Source: VXNJ01 sp965249595 (GTDB taxonomy: Bacteria; Chloroflexota; UBA11872; VXNJ01). From it: DNA of 64,000 bases. The notes under the pieces were generated by a model. The model was given only the letters and a program-made list of their open reading frames with translations, did not search any database and was not told the origin of the DNA. The DNA lies in assembly GCA_965249595.1 (NCBI GenBank), contig OZ252242.1:62001-126000 (forward strand), given 5' to 3'. Positions 9,294-17,978 of the stretch are shown here, piece by piece; position 1 is the first letter of the stretch; the number at the start of each line of letters is the position of its first letter. The translations under genes and the position numbers were made by a program.

Positions 9294-9605
9294 ATGGCTG
9301 AGCAGATAGTCGACCGGCAAGACGTAATACAGGTTTTGGAGACAGTTCTGGACCCAGAACTCAACCTTGACATTTGGAATCTGGGGCTCATTTATGAAGT
9401 GCGTCCGCAAGAAAGAACCATCGACATTGAAATGACCTTGACCTCGCCGATGTGCCCGTATGGTCCACAGCTAATTTCGGAGACCCAGCGCACCGTCGAA
9501 GCGATGGAAAAAGTGGACGAAGTAAATATTGAAATCGTATGGGACCCGCCCTGGAGCATGGATATGATGAGCGAGGACCTCAAGTTCATGCTGGGTCGCG
9601 GATAG
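9294..9605 (+). CDS. MIP18/DUF59 family Fe-S assembly protein (SufT/PaaD-like)
   Basis: A 103-residue protein of the MIP18 family, whose members help insert or mature iron-sulfur clusters (SufT, the PaaD N-terminal region, eukaryotic CIA2). It shows the conserved LETVLDPELNLDIWNLGLIY start and the TLTSPMCPYG motif with the family's reactive cysteine at C54. The C-terminus EIVWDPPWSMDMMSEDLK is also typical. A good Shine-Dalgarno sequence (a run of five G at about 9284) precedes the ATG. It stands alone rather than in a suf or paa operon, so its client cannot be told from context. It is transcribed divergently from gyrB. Confidence 0.88.
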   Translation: MAEQIVDRQDVIQVLETVLDPELNLDIWNLGLIYEVRPQERTIDIEMTLTSPMCPYGPQLISETQRTVEAMEKVDEVNIEIVWDPPWSMDMMSEDLKFMLGRG

Positions 9606-9673
9606 CTCAAGCGCTATCAGCCCAACCCAATTGGCAGGCCAACCGGCCCGGTAACGAGCGGAATATCTAGACC

Positions 9674-10705
9674 ATGCCCAGATTCGATCCCGACCGCGTA
9701 CAAGCCTTCGCCGGCGCCGTTTTCGAGGCCGCCGGTGCACCCAGAGATATCGCCGACTTTATGGCCTACTCCTTGGTCCTGGCCGATCTCTCTGGCCACC
9801 CGTCGCACGGAGTCATCCGCATACCGCAATACATGGCCTTGCAGGCGGAGGGTCAAATTGTGGTTGACGCAAGGCCGTCGATCGTTAAGGAATCCGAATC
9901 TACAGCGCTCGTATCGGGCAACAAAGGATTCGGGCACTTCACCGGCAAATTCGCCATGGAACAGGCGATTGCCCGGGCCCGCGATTGCCAGGTGGCCGTC
10001 GTCGGTCTGTGCGATGTCAACCATCTCGGACGCGTCGGGCAGTGGGCGGAGATGGCCGCCGAGGCCGGAATCTTGGCCATCATGGCGGTCGGCGGAGGTG
10101 GTGGGGCCGGTGCCGGGGCGCCGTTCGGCGGAGCCGCCCGCGCACTCTCCACCAACCCGATTGCGGCCAGCGTCCCCAATCCGTCGGGCCATCCGGTGGT
10201 AATGGACTTTGCCACCACATCCACCGCCGAAGGCAAGGTGCGAGTCGCCCGTGACAAAGGGGCCCAATTGCCACCGGGCCAAATACTCGACAAGGACGGC
10301 AACCCCTCAACGACCCCCAGCGATTTCTATGACGGCGGGATGATGCTGCCAGCGGCCGGTCACAAGGGATATGGGTTGGCTCTATTGGTGGAAGCCCTCG
10401 GAGCCTGCCTCACCGGCGCCTGGGAATCTCCTTCAGGGCTGCTGATGGGCGGCTCCATCATTGCCATCGATCCGGGCGCACTAGTCGACAGCGACATATT
10501 CGGGCGCGGAGCGGCGGCATTGGTAAGCCGTATGAAATCGGTCCCGCCGGCGACCGGCTTCTGCGAAGTCCTCGTTCCCGGTGAACCCGAGAGCAACAAT
10601 CGCGCCCGCAATCGGGAGGCCGGGATTGAGATTGCCCAGGCGACCGCCGACAGCATTCGCGAGGCCGCGCAGGTCCTTGGAGTCGATCCCTCGCGATTGG
10701 GATGA
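9674..10705 (+). CDS. Ldh family oxidoreductase (malate/L-lactate dehydrogenase type 2)
   Basis: A 343-residue NAD(P)-dependent 2-hydroxyacid dehydrogenase of the Ldh_2 family, which includes L-sulfolactate dehydrogenase ComC, ureidoglycolate dehydrogenase AllD and YiaK. Visible family landmarks are LSGHPSHGVIRIPQY near residue 40, the DVNHLGRVGQW region near 115, PIAASVPNPSGHPVVMDFAT in the middle, and GHKGYGLALLVEALGACLTG. The family does not use a Rossmann fold. The substrate cannot be told from the sequence; such enzymes are common in marine Chloroflexota, where they are thought to serve in catabolism of hydroxyacids. It follows the MIP18 gene by 68 bases, and the two need not be related. 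Confidence 0.88.
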   Translation: MPRFDPDRVQAFAGAVFEAAGAPRDIADFMAYSLVLADLSGHPSHGVIRIPQYMALQAEGQIVVDARPSIVKESESTALVSGNKGFGHFTGKFAMEQAIARARDCQVAVVGLCDVNHLGRVGQWAEMAAEAGILAIMAVGGGGGAGAGAPFGGAARALSTNPIAASVPNPSGHPVVMDFATTSTAEGKVRVARDKGAQLPPGQILDKDGNPSTTPSDFYDGGMMLPAAGHKGYGLALLVEALGACLTGAWESPSGLLMGGSIIAIDPGALVDSDIFGRGAAALVSRMKSVPPATGFCEVLVPGEPESNNRARNREAGIEIAQATADSIREAAQVLGVDPSRLG

Positions 10706-10794
10706 ACAAACGGACCCCGCCAAAGGTCCGAATGCTGATCGGATTGCCCGGCTAACCGGCGAGAATCTGCTAGCCGCTGTACGGCGATTACCCG

Positions 10795-13287
10795 TTGCAA
10801 TTGACCCGGACATTCACCCTGAAGAGACTCGCCCTCGGCTGGCATTTTTCCACGTCACGGCTTCCACAAATCCGTTGGCTGTTGCTATTTGCCGTTGCCT
10901 TGGCAGGGATGATGGCGCCGGGGCCGACGCCGGCCCGATCGCTGCTCGTAGGTGATGCCAACTACAACCTGTGCAACTTTGCCGACCCGGATCACTTCGA
11001 AGCGTTCGAGCGGTTATATGAGGGTTTCCTCAGTCGGATCGACCCGTTAACAGTTGATCTCATCGGGGCCGATCTCAACCTAAATTACAACGATTGCGAC
11101 GAGTTTTACGTCACCCATCGGGCGGATCGAACTCCGTCCGTCCAGCCGGGAACCCAATTGGGTCGCATTTCCGACGGCCTGGCCCGAATTCCCAACTTTC
11201 GCGCCGCCACCCTCGATTTTTCAGACCTCGGCTTGACTTCGTTTTCATGGGAAGATGACGCCCTCGAGGCCTTTATCACCTACCACTTCGAAGCCGGCCA
11301 CATCGACCGCTTGCGCTTTTCAGACAACCCCATCAGCCCTGATGACGTCGATATTGCCGATCTACCAGAAGGGTTGTTGCTGGTCTTTGATGGAGGGACC
11401 GGCCGGCGAATTGGGCTAACCGGGAACGAATATGTGGTTGAGGAGGATGGGCGGGCCCTAATAACCGTCGAATTTGCGTCGGTCCCAATTCCCGACCCGG
11501 ATGGAGGGCCGGGCGATGATCGTGCCGACGTATGCCTGCAACTTACCGCCGACGATTTCCGGCAGTGGCGCTTCAGAGTTAACGCAACCGACCGAGTGCG
11601 GGCGCTTTTCTCATTGGTGATTGCGGCTCCAAGCAACGACGAAATTGAGCAAAACTATCAGCTGGACCTATATCTCGATATAGTCCCCGGTTGCATTGGT
11701 TCGGCCCCGCAACCGCAAATCGACGACGGTGACTTAGACGAAGCCGTGCTGACCGTAATCGACAACGATGCGCCGCGCTACTCCCTCTGCGGTCGCCACC
11801 CGGCGATCCGTAAGCAGATCGAGCGCTGGTTGGCAGAATCGGCGTTTTGCGAACAGGTCTCGGTCGCCGACCTGGCGCGGGTTACCGAGATCGACCTGAG
11901 CGGGCGCAGCGAATTGACCGGCATAATCGCGGCCGACTTTTCGCAGCTGTCCCAGCTCCGGTCGTTGGACCTGCGCGATTCGTCTTTGACCGCCGTACCG
12001 CCCGGTCTGCTCTCCTCCATCGGGCCAACCAAGACGATGGTGGTCGATCTGCGCGGCAATCCCGGTCCTGACGGAAACGGCTTCACGCTGGCCAATCTGC
12101 CAGCCCAGTTTCGTGCCGACATGCGGCCCGGCGTCGAAATAGTTTTGGAAGCTGGTGGTTCGGGAATCACCGGATTTGAAGAATCGATCTACTACGCCGA
12201 CGAGGGGCGCCCCTTGGCGGTTGGGTTGGTCCACGATGATTCCGAGGCGGCTGGCGTGGCCCCATCATTCCTCATCAGATCCGAAGTTCGCGGTCACAGC
12301 GCCGAGAGCAATGACCTACCTGGTACTGCTGTTGTCCGCGTTGAAATCGGCAGCGCACGATTGATCGCCCTCAATTTCCCTGAGGAAAAGATCGATGACC
12401 GCGAGGACGAGGATTTCGTCTTGCTGATGGTCAACCGCGCTCATCCGGGTGTGGGCCGATTCACGCCCATCGTGGATTTCGCCAACGTGCAACTTAGTGA
12501 TGCCAACAACTACGTGATGCCCGGCCCGCTGCCCGAACCGGAGGCGGTATTCCCGTCGATTAGGGTATTGAAATCGAGATATGAAGGCGTCGCCGATCAT
12601 GATGTCCTGGGGCACAACATCCCCACGTTGGCCGTTAACTTACCGGGCGGCGGGACGGCAATTGCGGACTTTGCCGCCCACTTCGAACGCACCGGTGGTC
12701 TCGAGCGCTGGGGATATCCGATCTCCGAGGTGCTGGTGACCGAGCCGGGGGCGTTGAGCCAGTACTACCAACGTGGTTTGGTCGACTTTCACGATGTCGG
12801 TGCCGGCTGGGTTGTCGAGCGGCGCCTGGCCTGGGATTACTTCGGCGGTGGCTTGGGTAATAGCGTCGACCTGGGAGTCGAATACGCCATTACCAACCCG
12901 TTTCCGGGACGGATGATCGGCCCTTGGGGCCACAAAGTGTCAAACCAGGCAATCGACGGGACGGTGACCAACTTTGCCGACTTTTACGATCGCTTAGGTG
13001 GAATCGAGTCATTCGGGCTACCGAAATCGGAAGCCCGTCGCGAAGGTGAGCGCGATGATGCGCTCACTTATGGTCAGTCGGGATTTATCCGGCAGTACTT
13101 CCAGGCGGCGGTGGTTGAATTCCACCCCGTAGACGGCGGATCGGTCAAGCTGGCGCTGCTGGGTGACGGCTTGCGCGACCTTCAGCTTCCGAACCAATCC
13201 TGGCGGGCTTTCCGCTCATTCCTGGCCGCCCAACCGCTGGCGGCATCGGATTCATATATCCCAGAACGGGTCACGTTGCGAATCTAG
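10795..13287 (+). CDS. Large secreted protein with Calx-beta-like, leucine-rich and C-terminal FGYP-type repeats
   Basis: An 830-residue exported protein of unknown function. The TTG at 10795 is the only plausible upstream start; it precedes a long, positively charged n-region and a hydrophobic core (WLLLFAVALAGMMAPG), i.e. a signal peptide. The middle has acidic, Calx-beta-like stretches (EEDGRALITVEF, EAVLTVIDNDAP, DEDFVLLMVN) and a short leucine-rich part (LSQLRSLDLRDSSL). The C-terminal 210 residues (about 12650-13250) hold two copies of an aromatic/glycine module: FAAHFERTGGLERWGYPISE and FADFYDRLGGIESFGLPKSE, each followed by a QYY/QYF segment. The SpoIID protein at 37484-39439 ends with the same module. 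A role at the cell surface, in adhesion or wall binding, is inferred only. Cysteines are sparse. Confidence 0.75.
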   Translation: MQLTRTFTLKRLALGWHFSTSRLPQIRWLLLFAVALAGMMAPGPTPARSLLVGDANYNLCNFADPDHFEAFERLYEGFLSRIDPLTVDLIGADLNLNYNDCDEFYVTHRADRTPSVQPGTQLGRISDGLARIPNFRAATLDFSDLGLTSFSWEDDALEAFITYHFEAGHIDRLRFSDNPISPDDVDIADLPEGLLLVFDGGTGRRIGLTGNEYVVEEDGRALITVEFASVPIPDPDGGPGDDRADVCLQLTADDFRQWRFRVNATDRVRALFSLVIAAPSNDEIEQNYQLDLYLDIVPGCIGSAPQPQIDDGDLDEAVLTVIDNDAPRYSLCGRHPAIRKQIERWLAESAFCEQVSVADLARVTEIDLSGRSELTGIIAADFSQLSQLRSLDLRDSSLTAVPPGLLSSIGPTKTMVVDLRGNPGPDGNGFTLANLPAQFRADMRPGVEIVLEAGGSGITGFEESIYYADEGRPLAVGLVHDDSEAAGVAPSFLIRSEVRGHSAESNDLPGTAVVRVEIGSARLIALNFPEEKIDDREDEDFVLLMVNRAHPGVGRFTPIVDFANVQLSDANNYVMPGPLPEPEAVFPSIRVLKSRYEGVADHDVLGHNIPTLAVNLPGGGTAIADFAAHFERTGGLERWGYPISEVLVTEPGALSQYYQRGLVDFHDVGAGWVVERRLAWDYFGGGLGNSVDLGVEYAITNPFPGRMIGPWGHKVSNQAIDGTVTNFADFYDRLGGIESFGLPKSEARREGERDDALTYGQSGFIRQYFQAAVVEFHPVDGGSVKLALLGDGLRDLQLPNQSWRAFRSFLAAQPLAASDSYIPERVTLRI

Positions 13288-13290
13288 GGT

Positions 13291-13989
13291 TTATTCCCGA
13301 CGGCCCCCGAACGGAACGTCGGAAAGGTCCGCCCCGTTCTCCTCCAGCAGGAGCCGGATTGCCTTTTCCGTTTGCAGATAGGCACCTTCGCCGATTCGGT
13401 CATAGCGGACTATCCCATCGGCATCGATTAGAAATTTACGCGGCCACCAGCGGTTACGCCAAGCACGCCAAGTTTTCTTGTCATTGTCAATCGCCACCGC
13501 CCAGTCGACGCCAAGGTCGGCCAACGCGCCGCGCACGTTGTCCAGTTCGCTTTCATAGCCAAATTCCGGTGTGTGGACGCCGATGACCTTTAGGCCGTAG
13601 GGGGTGTAGCGGTCATACCATTGGCCCAAATAGGGCAATGTACGGCGGCAATTGATGCAGCCGAAGGTCCAAAAATCGATCAATACAACCTGACCCTGCA
13701 GGCCGGCCATGGTCTCCGGGTCGCCGTTGAGCCAGGCTTCAATTCCGGCAAATTCAGGTGCCGGATCGCGTTCATCCAGCTCGACCACGACGGCCGCTAG
13801 CGGATCGACTGGGGGCGCCAGAAAAGCTGCCGTTGTATCTCCAATTGCCGCGGCGGCGGCGGATTCAGCGGAGGTGCTCCCGCCCGCAGCGGGGGCTGAT
13901 ATCGCAACCAGCGTGCCCACCGCGGCGCCGGTAACGATTACGGCTCCGGCCCCGATTAGCAGTCCGCGGGCAGAGAGCAACTTGGCCAT
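13291..13989 (-). CDS. DipZ/TlpA-like thioredoxin-fold protein, exported and membrane anchored
   Basis: A 232-residue thiol-disulfide protein. Residues 8-35 form an uncleaved anchor or signal peptide. The thioredoxin domain has the active site CINC (C111, C114) in FWTFGCINCRRTLPYL, followed by GVHTPEFGYE, AIDNDKKTWRAWRNRWWP and LIDADGIVRYDRIGEGAY. These are the landmarks of the C-terminal domain of mycobacterial DipZ rather than of general TlpA. In DipZ this domain is fused to a CcdA membrane part that supplies electrons; here a separate CcdA gene lies at 56479-57336. The likely role is reduction of extracytoplasmic disulfides or peroxides. The gene is convergent with the preceding secreted protein, three bases apart. 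Confidence 0.87.
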   Translation of the reverse strand: MAKLLSARGLLIGAGAVIVTGAAVGTLVAISAPAAGGSTSAESAAAAAIGDTTAAFLAPPVDPLAAVVVELDERDPAPEFAGIEAWLNGDPETMAGLQGQVVLIDFWTFGCINCRRTLPYLGQWYDRYTPYGLKVIGVHTPEFGYESELDNVRGALADLGVDWAVAIDNDKKTWRAWRNRWWPRKFLIDADGIVRYDRIGEGAYLQTEKAIRLLLEENGADLSDVPFGGRRE

Positions 13990-14077
13990 TAGCCCGGATA
14001 TCGGATCACCCTCCGGTACATTTGTCGCTCGCCTTATTCATGTTGGCCGACGGGGTTGGCAAGTCTCGCAGACGCCT

Positions 14078-14677
14078 TCACTGCCGCGATCTGTGGAACG
14101 TTGCGGTCCAGCCGCTGTCTCCAGCGCGGACTCCCTTGCGGTTCAGTTTCTTGTAGTGGCCGGAATCGACGCCCTGGAGCTTCCCCGGCGCGCCTTTGAC
14201 CATTACCCAAGTCTTGGAATTGATGGTTGTTGTTCGGGCGGTTGTTGGTGAATAGGTTTTTGCTCGATGGGCGATGAATGTGACTCGACTGGCACCGGAA
14301 TGCGGCACCATCGGCCGCAGGCCCGGGTCGGTATCGACACGGTAATCAAATTTCTTGGCCGCGTTCTGATTGTCTCGCCGATCGTGAACCCTCTTTATCT
14401 TCTTGCCGCCTCTAGACCGTGTCCACTTTCTGTCCGCGCCGCCGGTATCAAACCGGGCCGCCCACGATCGTTTCGTCGCGCGGTCCAATTTCCCGGCTTC
14501 CTTACCCATTGAGCCTTTCGATATGCCCGACCGGTCGCCGGAGTCGTTGACTGTCCCTGGTCGCTGGCCGGCCGTCGCATAGATTGTTGCGGTCGCCAGC
14601 AGCGCAACGATGACGATCACGCCGGCGATGAATAACAGTTTTTTGGCCGCGCCCAAATTGGCGGCAAAGTCAGACAT
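14078..14677 (-). CDS. Hypothetical single-pass membrane protein with basic extracellular part
   Basis: Not recognised. The 199 residues begin with a short cytoplasmic stretch and one transmembrane helix (about 13-37, KKLLFIAGVIVIVALLATA), followed by a strongly basic, Ser/Thr/Arg/Lys-rich region with no clear domain. The last 100 residues (from about FDYRVDTDPGLRPMV) may be folded, with alternating beta-like hydrophobics (TFIAHRAKTY, TTINSKTWVMVKG) and a closing GDSGWTATFHRS. Codon use is less GC3-biased than in neighbours, which could mean recent acquisition or a low-expression orphan. It lies 88 bases upstream of the thioredoxin gene on the same strand. It is the longest open frame in the interval and the only one with a protein-like topology. 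Confidence 0.55.
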   Translation of the reverse strand: MSDFAANLGAAKKLLFIAGVIVIVALLATATIYATAGQRPGTVNDSGDRSGISKGSMGKEAGKLDRATKRSWAARFDTGGADRKWTRSRGGKKIKRVHDRRDNQNAAKKFDYRVDTDPGLRPMVPHSGASRVTFIAHRAKTYSPTTARTTTINSKTWVMVKGAPGKLQGVDSGHYKKLNRKGVRAGDSGWTATFHRSRQ

Positions 14678-14786
14678 TTCGGTGGGCTCCGAAACTGGGT
14701 GCGTTCAACATTTTGGCCAGCCGAGTTCGGCGCGTCCGGATCTCGGCCTCTCGTTGTCTATATACGAATCGAAACTGTTTGCCGGT

Positions 14787-15686
14787 TCAATCGCGGTCAA
14801 GCAGGTCGATTAGGGCCGGTTCCAATTCGGTGTATTCAAAATTCCACCCGCCCAACATCAGGCGTTCTGGTATCACCCGCTTTGAGTCAAGCAACTCGCT
14901 GGCAAATCCGCCGTAGATTGCTCGCAGAAATAATCCCGGAGCCGGCAATACGGCCGGTCTAGATAGGACTCGACCAAGGGCGGCTGAAAAATCGCGCTGA
15001 CGGACCGGATTGGGCGAAGTCACGTTGTAAACCCCGTCGCAGGCGATGTCATCCAGGGTCCCCAACACGAATCTGCAAACATCGGCGATATGGATCCAAG
15101 ACCACCACTGCTGGCCTCCCCCCAACGGGCCGCCCAGCCCCAACCTGGCCGTTGGCAGGGCTGCCGCCAATGCCCCGCCGCGACCGAGCACAATGCCCAA
15201 CCGCATGATCACCGTTCGGTTGCCAGAAGAGGAAAAATACTGCGCTTCGTGCTCCCATTTGCGGGTCAAATCGGCCAGGAACCCATCGCCGTAGGAGGCG
15301 TCTTCGTTGAGCTGCTGTTCGCCGCGCGGTCCGTAGTAACCGATTGCGCTGGCCGAAATCAACAGCTGCGGCGAAGGCGATGCTTCGAGCATGCCGGCCA
15401 CAAGGTTGTGGGTTCCCACCAAGCGGCTCTGTCGAATTCGCTCTCGCTTGGCGGCGGTCCATCGGCCGCTGACCGGCTCACCGGCCAGATTGATGACCGC
15501 CCGCACCTGGTCGAAAGCGTCCGCTGGAGGGCGATCTTTCATCGGATCCCAGCCGATCACCCGGCCAAACCCCGGCACCGTTCGGCCCGACCGCGAAAGC
15601 AAGACCAGTTCGTGCCCCCGTTCCTCAAGCGCGGCGGCCAAGGCGCGGCCAACCATGCCGCTGCCGCCAGATATTGCTATCCGCAT
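14787..15686 (-). CDS. TIGR01777 family NAD-dependent epimerase/SDR protein (YfcH-like)
   Basis: A 299-residue extended SDR protein. It begins with the nucleotide-binding MRIAISGGSGMVGRALAAAL (GxSGxxG at about 7-13). It also carries INLAGEPVSGRWTAAKR, the SASAIGYYGPRGE segment that includes the SDR tyrosine, and WSWIHIADVCRF, all typical of the TIGR01777 group (YfcH, SulA-like). Substrates of this family are not established. It ends with PERLMLGGWNFEYTELEPAL, the usual C-terminal DUF1731-like tail. It is transcribed divergently from the MMPL transporter across a 96-base gap, so a shared regulatory region is possible. Confidence 0.9.
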   Translation of the reverse strand: MRIAISGGSGMVGRALAAALEERGHELVLLSRSGRTVPGFGRVIGWDPMKDRPPADAFDQVRAVINLAGEPVSGRWTAAKRERIRQSRLVGTHNLVAGMLEASPSPQLLISASAIGYYGPRGEQQLNEDASYGDGFLADLTRKWEHEAQYFSSSGNRTVIMRLGIVLGRGGALAAALPTARLGLGGPLGGGQQWWSWIHIADVCRFVLGTLDDIACDGVYNVTSPNPVRQRDFSAALGRVLSRPAVLPAPGLFLRAIYGGFASELLDSKRVIPERLMLGGWNFEYTELEPALIDLLDRD

Positions 15687-15782
15687 TTCACCCGTTGCCC
15701 GAATCCGACGACATACAACTCCAATGCGCCCTAACAGTCATTGATACTTTAAGGAGATTCGGCGGTTTGGTACAACTGATTG

Positions 15783-17978
15783 ATGTTTGCATCCCTGGGT
15801 CGTGTGGTGGTGCGCTGGCGCTACCTTGTGGTAGCCGCCTGGATTGTGCTAACCGGCGTGAGCGCGGTATTGGCCCTGCAAGCTCCGGAGCGTTTGGTCC
15901 CGGGCGGGTTCTCGTCGCCGAACTTGGAATCACAGCGCGCATACGAGCGCTTTGCCCAACAGATCGGTGGCCCATCACCAACGCTATTGGTGGTAATTAG
16001 CGATCCTTCGGGTCCGATCGCCGATGCCGCCGGGGCGGGCGAAATTGAGCGCTTGCGGCGCAAGATCCTTTCTGTCGAAGGCGTGACCGGGGTTGACCGG
16101 CCGGCTGACGTGCCAATGCAGATTTCCGAATCCGGGCAGGCCGTTTACTTAAACGTTCACACCATCGCCGAAGCGGACGGAACCGAAATGGCCGACGGCG
16201 TAGATGCCGCCGTGGCCGATTCGCATCTAAACGTTCGTCTCGCCGGCGTCGACACCTACGTTCGCGACATTCAAGAGCACACCAAGCGCGATCTGCAGCG
16301 TGCTGAACTGGTCGGGATCCCGTTTGTGCTCGGCGCCCTGCTGTTGGTATTTGGCACCTTGACCGCGGCGGCGGTGCCGCTGTTGGTCGGTGCCGTAAGC
16401 GTGGTGGCCGGATTGGCCGCCCTGTGGGTTATCGCCGGATTGGTGGACATTTCAATATTTGCCCTAAATATCGCCTCGCTGATCGGGCTGGGCTTGGGCG
16501 TGGACTACTCGCTGTTTTTGGTATCGCGCTTCCGCCGCGAACTGCAGCACGCGCCGGCGGCCAGGGCAGTTGAACTTACGATGGCCAGCATGGGCAAAAC
16601 GATCGCCTTTTCCGCCACCGCGGTGATCATCGGATTGGCTTCGCTGACAATCTTTGAATTCCAGTTCTTCCGTTCCATCGGAATCGGCGGAACGCTGGTA
16701 TGCGTGGTGGTGGCCCTCTGCACGCTTACCCTAGTCCCGGCGGTTTTGGCGATCCTCGGCGAACGCATCAACTGGCTGCGAGTTCTTCCGGCGCCGCGCG
16801 AGCATTCGCTGTTTTGGGAGCGCATCGCCAGAACCGTAATGGCCCGTCCGCTGATCATTTTTCTGCCGACCGCCAGCCTATTGATGCTGTTTTTGATACC
16901 GCTCAGCCAATCGCGCATTTCATTGCCCGACGCCCGTGTGCTGCCGCCGGAATCACAGTCGCGGCAGGCCTTCGAACTGTTAGAACGCGAATTCGGAGCC
17001 GGCGAAACAGCGCCTCTTTTTCTGGTAATGGAATTTGAGCATGGCCCCTTTGCGACGGCGGCATTGGCCCAACAGTTCGAATTGGCACGGGCCCTGGAGG
17101 CTGATCCGCGGGTTGACAGAACCAGCAGCATCGTCAGCCTAGATCCCCGGATATCACTGAGCGAATACGAATTGCTGTACCGCGAACAGGCCGCAATTGC
17201 CGATCTGCTGGCCCGCAGCGTTCAGGCCAAATTGACCAGCGGGCGCTATTCGATGATGGTCATTGTTCCGTCCGTGAGCGCTACCAGCGCCGAGAGCAAC
17301 GGTTTGGTATTGGCGATCCGTGATTGGGTGCGTGAGCGTGGCATCGATGGACTGTTGGGCGGCCAGGCGGCCGGCTCGGTCGACTTCAACGAATCGGTTT
17401 ACCAGACATTTCCCCGTGCCGTGGGCACGATCCTAGCCGTCACCCTGGTGCTACTGGCAATCATGTTCCGGTCCCTGTTGCTCCCGCTCAAAGCGGTGAT
17501 GCTAAACCTGCTCTCTTTGTCGGCCAGCTTTGGCGCAGTGGTGGTGATATTCCAATTTGGCTGGTTTGCCCCCGTGCTCGGATTTGAACCCTTGGGTTAC
17601 GTCGATGCGACATTGCCGGTCATCCTATTTGCCGTCCTTTTCGGATTGAGCATGGACTATGAGGTGTTTCTGTTGGCCCGGGTCCAGGAAGCCTGGTTCG
17701 AGACCGCTGACAACGAACTGGCGGTTGCCCGCGGCATGCAGGCCTCCGGCCGCGTTATCACCTCGGCCGCAGCGGTGGTGGTGGTGGTGGGATTGGCCTT
17801 TGCGACGGCGGACATCGTCGTAGTGAAGGCCCTGGGATTGGCCGCCGCGGTGGCCATCGCAATCGATGCTTCGTTGGTGCGCTGTCTTTTGGCGCCGGCG
17901 GCGATGAAATTAGCCGGCCGGTGGAACTGGTGGCTTCCCGGACGCGGGGCAGGAGGAATCAAATTCGCCGGCCCCTAG
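15783..17978 (+). CDS. MMPL family RND-type transporter
   Basis: A polytopic inner-membrane exporter of 731 residues with two homologous halves. Each half has one N-terminal helix, a large extracytoplasmic loop and a block of five helices. Proton-relay-type motifs are visible in the first repeat (GLGLGVDYSLFLVSRFRRE) and the second (LFGLSMDYEVFLLARVQE). MMPL/HpnN-like proteins move lipids, hopanoids or siderophores; here the substrate is unknown. The ATG at 15783 is chosen; a TTG directly before it would only add one residue. A short GTG-rich run near 17770 encodes consecutive valines in a membrane helix. The 3' end overlaps the next gene by about 50 bases. Confidence 0.92.
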   Translation: MFASLGRVVVRWRYLVVAAWIVLTGVSAVLALQAPERLVPGGFSSPNLESQRAYERFAQQIGGPSPTLLVVISDPSGPIADAAGAGEIERLRRKILSVEGVTGVDRPADVPMQISESGQAVYLNVHTIAEADGTEMADGVDAAVADSHLNVRLAGVDTYVRDIQEHTKRDLQRAELVGIPFVLGALLLVFGTLTAAAVPLLVGAVSVVAGLAALWVIAGLVDISIFALNIASLIGLGLGVDYSLFLVSRFRRELQHAPAARAVELTMASMGKTIAFSATAVIIGLASLTIFEFQFFRSIGIGGTLVCVVVALCTLTLVPAVLAILGERINWLRVLPAPREHSLFWERIARTVMARPLIIFLPTASLLMLFLIPLSQSRISLPDARVLPPESQSRQAFELLEREFGAGETAPLFLVMEFEHGPFATAALAQQFELARALEADPRVDRTSSIVSLDPRISLSEYELLYREQAAIADLLARSVQAKLTSGRYSMMVIVPSVSATSAESNGLVLAIRDWVRERGIDGLLGGQAAGSVDFNESVYQTFPRAVGTILAVTLVLLAIMFRSLLLPLKAVMLNLLSLSASFGAVVVIFQFGWFAPVLGFEPLGYVDATLPVILFAVLFGLSMDYEVFLLARVQEAWFETADNELAVARGMQASGRVITSAAAVVVVVGLAFATADIVVVKALGLAAAVAIAIDASLVRCLLAPAAMKLAGRWNWWLPGRGAGGIKFAGP

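Noticed and set aside
17769..17790. GGT/GTG run in the MMPL gene
   Set aside because: It encodes a valine run in a membrane helix.
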